A stretch of DNA of 11,863 nt from Proteobacteria bacterium UBA7420 (GTDB lineage Bacteria > Pseudomonadota > Gammaproteobacteria > Magnimaribacterales > D2472): the NCBI GenBank assembly GCA_002469975.1, contig DKMG01000039.1, forward strand, positions 1 through 11,863, written 5' to 3'. Positions 8,563 through 11,863 of the stretch are shown one piece after another (position 1 is the stretch's first letter; the number at the start of each line of letters is the position of its first letter). The translations under genes were made by a program, and so were the position numbers. The notes beneath the pieces are model-generated. The model ran no database searches. It saw nothing but the letters and a program-made list of their open reading frames with translations, and was not told the origin of the DNA.

Positions 8563-11500
8563 TTATTCCTCGCTTTCTTGTAATTCTTGTCTTAACGCTG
8601 CTTCGATATCGTCCTCAGAAAGCATTGATTCTGATGAATCACTAGCTTTCTTAGCAGCCATTTTGTCGTGAAACTCCATACCAGTACCAGCTGGTATAAG
8701 CCTACCCACAACAACATTCTCTTTTAATCCTCGCAAGTAATCTACCTTGCCAGTCACTGATGCTTCGGTAAGAACTCTTGTTGTTTCTTGGAAAGAAGCA
8801 GCAGAAATAAACGAGCTAGTTGTTAGAGATGCTTTTGTTATGCCAAGTAACACTCTTTCAAATTGTGCCGGTTCTTTACCGGCAGCTGTAGCTTTAGCAT
8901 TTTCTTCAACAAGTTCGGCGTATTCAACCTGGTCTCCTTGAATAAATTTAGTGTCTTCGCCATCAATGATTAAAGCTTTTCTGAGCATCTGCCTAAGAAT
9001 AGTTTCAATGTGTTTATCATTGATGAGCACGCCTTGAAGCCTATAAACATCCTGAACTTCATTAACAACAAAGTTGGTCAGTTCTGGAATACCTCTTAGC
9101 CTTAAAATATCATGCGGGCTAAGTGGACCATCAGAGATAATGTCACCTTTTTCAATTCTTTCGCCCTCAAATACTGTCAGCGTTCTATGCTTTGGAATAA
9201 GCATTTCAACTGTATGAGATTTCTTTGTTGCGCCGTCTAAAGTGATGACTAATCTAACCTTGCCCTTAGTTTCTTTTCCGAAAGCAATAGTTCCACTTTC
9301 TTCTGCAAGCACCGCAGCATCCTTGGGCTTCCTTGCTTCAAACAAATCAGCAACCCTTGGCAAACCACCAGTAATATCTTTTGTTTTAGATCCCTCTAAC
9401 GGAATCCTAGCCAATACTTCACCTGCATATAGTTTCTTGCCATCTTTTAAGTTAACGAGGGCTTTAGCAGGTAAAGAGTAGTTAGCAGGAGTTTTGTGCT
9501 CTCCTAAAGTTACAGGTTTGCCCTTGGCATCTACCAAGGCTATAGCTGGAATTTTATCTTTACCGGCCGTAGGTCTTTCTGCAACATCAATAATCTCAAT
9601 ACTACTTAAACCTGTAAGATCATCAGTTTTGGATCTGACTGTTACGCCATCCTCAATATCAGAAAACTGCACAATACCCTCAACCTCTGTAATGATTGGT
9701 CGAGTATATGGGTCCCATCCAGCAACTTTGACACCAGGCTCAATAGAGGTTTCATTCTTAACAAACAAAGTAGACCCATAGATCACTTTATGTTGCTCAA
9801 TAAGCTTGCCTCTCTCATCTGTTAAGGTGACTTTGCTATTTCTAGAAACGACAACCTCTTGTTTATCTTTGTTTGTAACTGTTTTGATATCAGAGGAGAA
9901 TTTAATAACCCCTGAGCTATTCACAACAATTGCATTATCCTCAGAAGTACTAGATGCAGCTCCACCAATATGGAATGTTCTCATAGTAAGCTGTGTTCCA
10001 GGCTCTCCAATAGATTGAGCAGCGACCACACCAACAGCTTCGCCACGATGTACTAGATGTCCTCGGGCAAGATCGCGACCATAACATGTTGCACAAACAC
10101 CATAGCTTGCTTCACAGGTCATAGGCGATCGCACTCTTAGAGAGGCAAGATTTAATTCATCAATTTTCAGCAATGAATCTTCATCAATTAAATGGCCTGT
10201 AGGAAATAGCTCTTCACCCTCAGCATCAGCAATGGGTTCGGCTATAACTCTGCCAAGAATTCTTTCGGTTAATGGCTGGATAATTTCTCCACCTTCTACA
10301 ATAGAAGAAACGACAACAGATTCTTGAGTATCACAATCTGCCTCGACCACAACTGAATCCATGGCAACATCACAAAGCCTTCTAGTTAAGTATCCAGAGT
10401 TAGCTGTTTTCAGAGCCGTATCTGCAAGACCTTTTCGAGCTCCATGGGTGGATATAAAGTACTGCAATACTGAGAGACCCTCTCTGAAATTAGCAGTAAT
10501 CGGAGTTTCAATGATTGACCCATCTGGCTTAGACATAAGTCCACGCATTCCAGACAACTGCCTAATCTGTGCAGGTGATCCTCTGGCCCCAGAATCTGCA
10601 TAGATAAACACGGAATTAAATGATGCTTGATCAATTTCATTTCCGTCTCTGTCAATGACTTGGTCAGTACTAATCTTAGTCATCATGGCCTTAGCAACTT
10701 TTTCATTGGCTCTTGACCAAATATCAATTACCTTGTTGTAGCGCTCGCCTTGAGTTACGAGACCAGATTCAAACTGCGTTTCAATCGCTTTGACTTCTTT
10801 TTCTGCCGCATCAATAATTCCTGCTTTCTCATCAGGGATTACAAAATCATCTACGCCAATCGATGAGCCGGATCTTGTTGAGTGATCAAACCCTAGATAC
10901 ATTAACTGATCCGCAAAAATCACTGTAGATTTAAGCCCAGCCTTTCTGTAAGAAATATCTATAAGCTTTGAAACTGATTTTTTATCTAAAGTTTTATTGA
11001 CATTATCGAATCCAACTTCAATTGGGGTGATTCTCCAAACCAAGGTGCGCCCAACAGTTGTTTCCTCTAAAAAAGTACCTTTATCAGCATTAGTAATTCT
11101 ACATTTAATATTTGCATGAATATCAACTGTTTCTGCCTCATAGGCTCTCAGAACTTCATCTGGGTTGCTAAAGATTCTGCCGTCACCTTTAACATTGACT
11201 TTATCGCGTGTCATGTAATACAAGCCCAACACAATATCCTGCGTAGGATTGATAATTGGTTCTCCGTTAGCAGGTGAAAGAATGTTGTTTGTAGACATCA
11301 TGAGCGCTCGAGCTTCGAGTTGCGCCTCGATCGTCAGCGGCACGTGGACGGCCATTTGGTCACCGTCAAAGTCTGCGTTGTAGGCGGCACACACCAAGGG
11401 GTGCAACTGAATGGCCTTACCCTCAATGAGCACAGGTTCGAAAGCTTGAATGCCCAACCGGTGCAGCGTGGGCGCCCGGTTCAACAATACCGGATGCTCA

Positions 11501-11863
11501 CGGATGACCTCGGCCAGAATATCCCAAACCTCGGGCGGCTCGCGTTCTACCATTTTCTTCGCAGCCTTAATGGTGCTCGCCAGACCGCGGTGCTCCAACT
11601 TACCAAAGATAAAGGGCTTAAAGAGTTCTAGAGCCATTTTCTTGGGCAGGCCGCACTGATGTAGCCGCAGGGTGGGACCCGTCACAATGACCGATCGTCC
11701 CGAGTAATCTACGCGCTTACCTAGGAGGTTCTGGCGGAAGCGACCTTGCTTACCTTTGATCATATCTGCCAGAGACTTCAAGGGACGCTTGTTAGAGCCG
11801 GTGATTGCGCGACCGCGACGACCATTGTCTAACAAGGCATCGACAGCTTCCTGCAACATGCGC
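8563..11863 (-). CDS. rpoC: RNA polymerase beta' subunit, C-terminal ~78% (5' end beyond the window)
   Basis: Beta' forms, with beta, the active centre of RNA polymerase. The frame is open to the window edge (an Arg codon precedes the first visible Met), and that Met aligns with E. coli Met298. The N-terminal clamp and first zinc finger are therefore missing, and about 1,099 residues of an expected ~1,395 are present. Counting from that Met, the catalytic motif NADFDGD is at 161-167 with its three Mg-binding aspartates. The bridge-helix region ([20 protein letters not shown]) is at 472-491. The second zinc site is Cys509, Cys582, Cys589 and Cys592, and the trigger-loop segment [13 protein letters not shown] is at 621-633. 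The C-terminus is acidic ([10 protein letters not shown]). Base composition and codon use change abruptly near 11296, so the upstream ~190 codons may come from another genome. The frame is not broken. Confidence 0.97.
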   Translation of the reverse strand, partial: RMLQEAVDALLDNGRRGRAITGSNKRPLKSLADMIKGKQGRFRQNLLGKRVDYSGRSVIVTGPTLRLHQCGLPKKMALELFKPFIFGKLEHRGLASTIKAAKKMVEREPPEVWDILAEVIREHPVLLNRAPTLHRLGIQAFEPVLIEGKAIQLHPLVCAAYNADFDGDQMAVHVPLTIEAQLEARALMMSTNNILSPANGEPIINPTQDIVLGLYYMTRDKVNVKGDGRIFSNPDEVLRAYEAETVDIHANIKCRITNADKGTFLEETTVGRTLVWRITPIEVGFDNVNKTLDKKSVSKLIDISYRKAGLKSTVIFADQLMYLGFDHSTRSGSSIGVDDFVIPDEKAGIIDAAEKEVKAIETQFESGLVTQGERYNKVIDIWSRANEKVAKAMMTKISTDQVIDRDGNEIDQASFNSVFIYADSGARGSPAQIRQLSGMRGLMSKPDGSIIETPITANFREGLSVLQYFISTHGARKGLADTALKTANSGYLTRRLCDVAMDSVVVEADCDTQESVVVSSIVEGGEIIQPLTERILGRVIAEPIADAEGEELFPTGHLIDEDSLLKIDELNLASLRVRSPMTCEASYGVCATCYGRDLARGHLVHRGEAVGVVAAQSIGEPGTQLTMRTFHIGGAASSTSEDNAIVVNSSGVIKFSSDIKTVTNKDKQEVVVSRNSKVTLTDERGKLIEQHKVIYGSTLFVKNETSIEPGVKVAGWDPYTRPIITEVEGIVQFSDIEDGVTVRSKTDDLTGLSSIEIIDVAERPTAGKDKIPAIALVDAKGKPVTLGEHKTPANYSLPAKALVNLKDGKKLYAGEVLARIPLEGSKTKDITGGLPRVADLFEARKPKDAAVLAEESGTIAFGKETKGKVRLVITLDGATKKSHTVEMLIPKHRTLTVFEGERIEKGDIISDGPLSPHDILRLRGIPELTNFVVNEVQDVYRLQGVLINDKHIETILRQMLRKALIIDGEDTKFIQGDQVEYAELVEENAKATAAGKEPAQFERVLLGITKASLTTSSFISAASFQETTRVLTEASVTGKVDYLRGLKENVVVGRLIPAGTGMEFHDKMAAKKASDSSESMLSEDDIEAALRQELQESEE
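11296..11863. other. High-GC segment of rpoC of apparently different origin
   Basis: By hand count 11281-11863 has 324 G or C in 583 bases (about 56%), while the preceding 240 bases (11041-11280) have 95 (about 40%). All 16 arginine codons upstream of the break are CGN. Of the first eight downstream, six are AGA. The protein frame and RpoC alignment continue smoothly through the break. The switch falls in the conserved [20 protein letters not shown] stretch, between codons for Leu-Met-Met and Ser-Thr-Asn. The segment reaches the window end. The likeliest cause is a chimeric join of two related genomes; recombination within rpoC is the alternative. Confidence 0.75.

Noticed and set aside
11320..11631. 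Open frame of 103 codons on the plus strand
   Set aside because: It lies wholly antisense to conserved rpoC, in the high-GC segment where chance open frames are common, and shows no recognisable protein.

Overview
The window is one continuous block of translation and transcription genes, all read from the minus strand. In the direction of transcription (right to left) the order is rpoC (5' end missing), rpsL, rpsG, fusA, rpsJ, rplC, rplD, rplW, rplB, rpsS, rplV, rpsC, rplP, rpmC, rpsQ, rplN and rplX (3' end missing). These are the end of the rpoBC operon, the str operon without tuf, the whole S10 operon, and the first two genes of the spc operon. The proteins resemble E. coli ribosomal proteins, EF-G and RNA polymerase beta' closely enough to suggest a gammaproteobacterium. 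Most of the DNA is AT-rich (about 35-45% GC in rows counted by hand) and uses AGA heavily for arginine. With the tight packing, this fits a streamlined, possibly aquatic, lineage. The sequence alone does not fix the genus.

Layout: positions 8563-11863 hold the C-terminal ~78% of RpoC. A 50-base gap (8513-8562) carries a good sigma70-type promoter for rpsL-rpsG-fusA (5548-8512). A 101-base gap (5447-5547) follows fusA, where tufA lies in E. coli. It holds a second sigma70-type promoter that would start the S10 operon (158-5446), which runs into rplX at the window edge. Within the S10/spc block the genes overlap by 1 or 4 bases or are separated by 2-5 bases. The one exception is a 64-base gap between rpsJ and rplC, preceded by a perfect 9-bp hairpin over the rpsJ stop codon. 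There is no intergenic stretch over 300 bases.

Together the genes make RNA polymerase beta', the 30S decoding and head proteins (S12, S7, S10, S19, S3, S17), 50S proteins of the peptidyl-transferase region, exit tunnel and surface (L3, L4, L23, L2, L22, L16, L29, L14, L24), and the translocase EF-G.

No mobile element, CRISPR array or unknown system is visible, and the gene content is ordinary. The points worth a second look are: (1) a sharp change in base composition and codon use inside rpoC near 11296, where the last ~570 bases look like DNA from another, higher-GC gammaproteobacterium (assembly chimera or recombination); (2) TTG start codons on both rpsJ and rplC; (3) a predicted S10 mRNA leader of only ~35 bases, too short for an E. 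coli-type L4 attenuator; (4) no tuf after fusA; (5) the rpsJ-rplC hairpin and gap.
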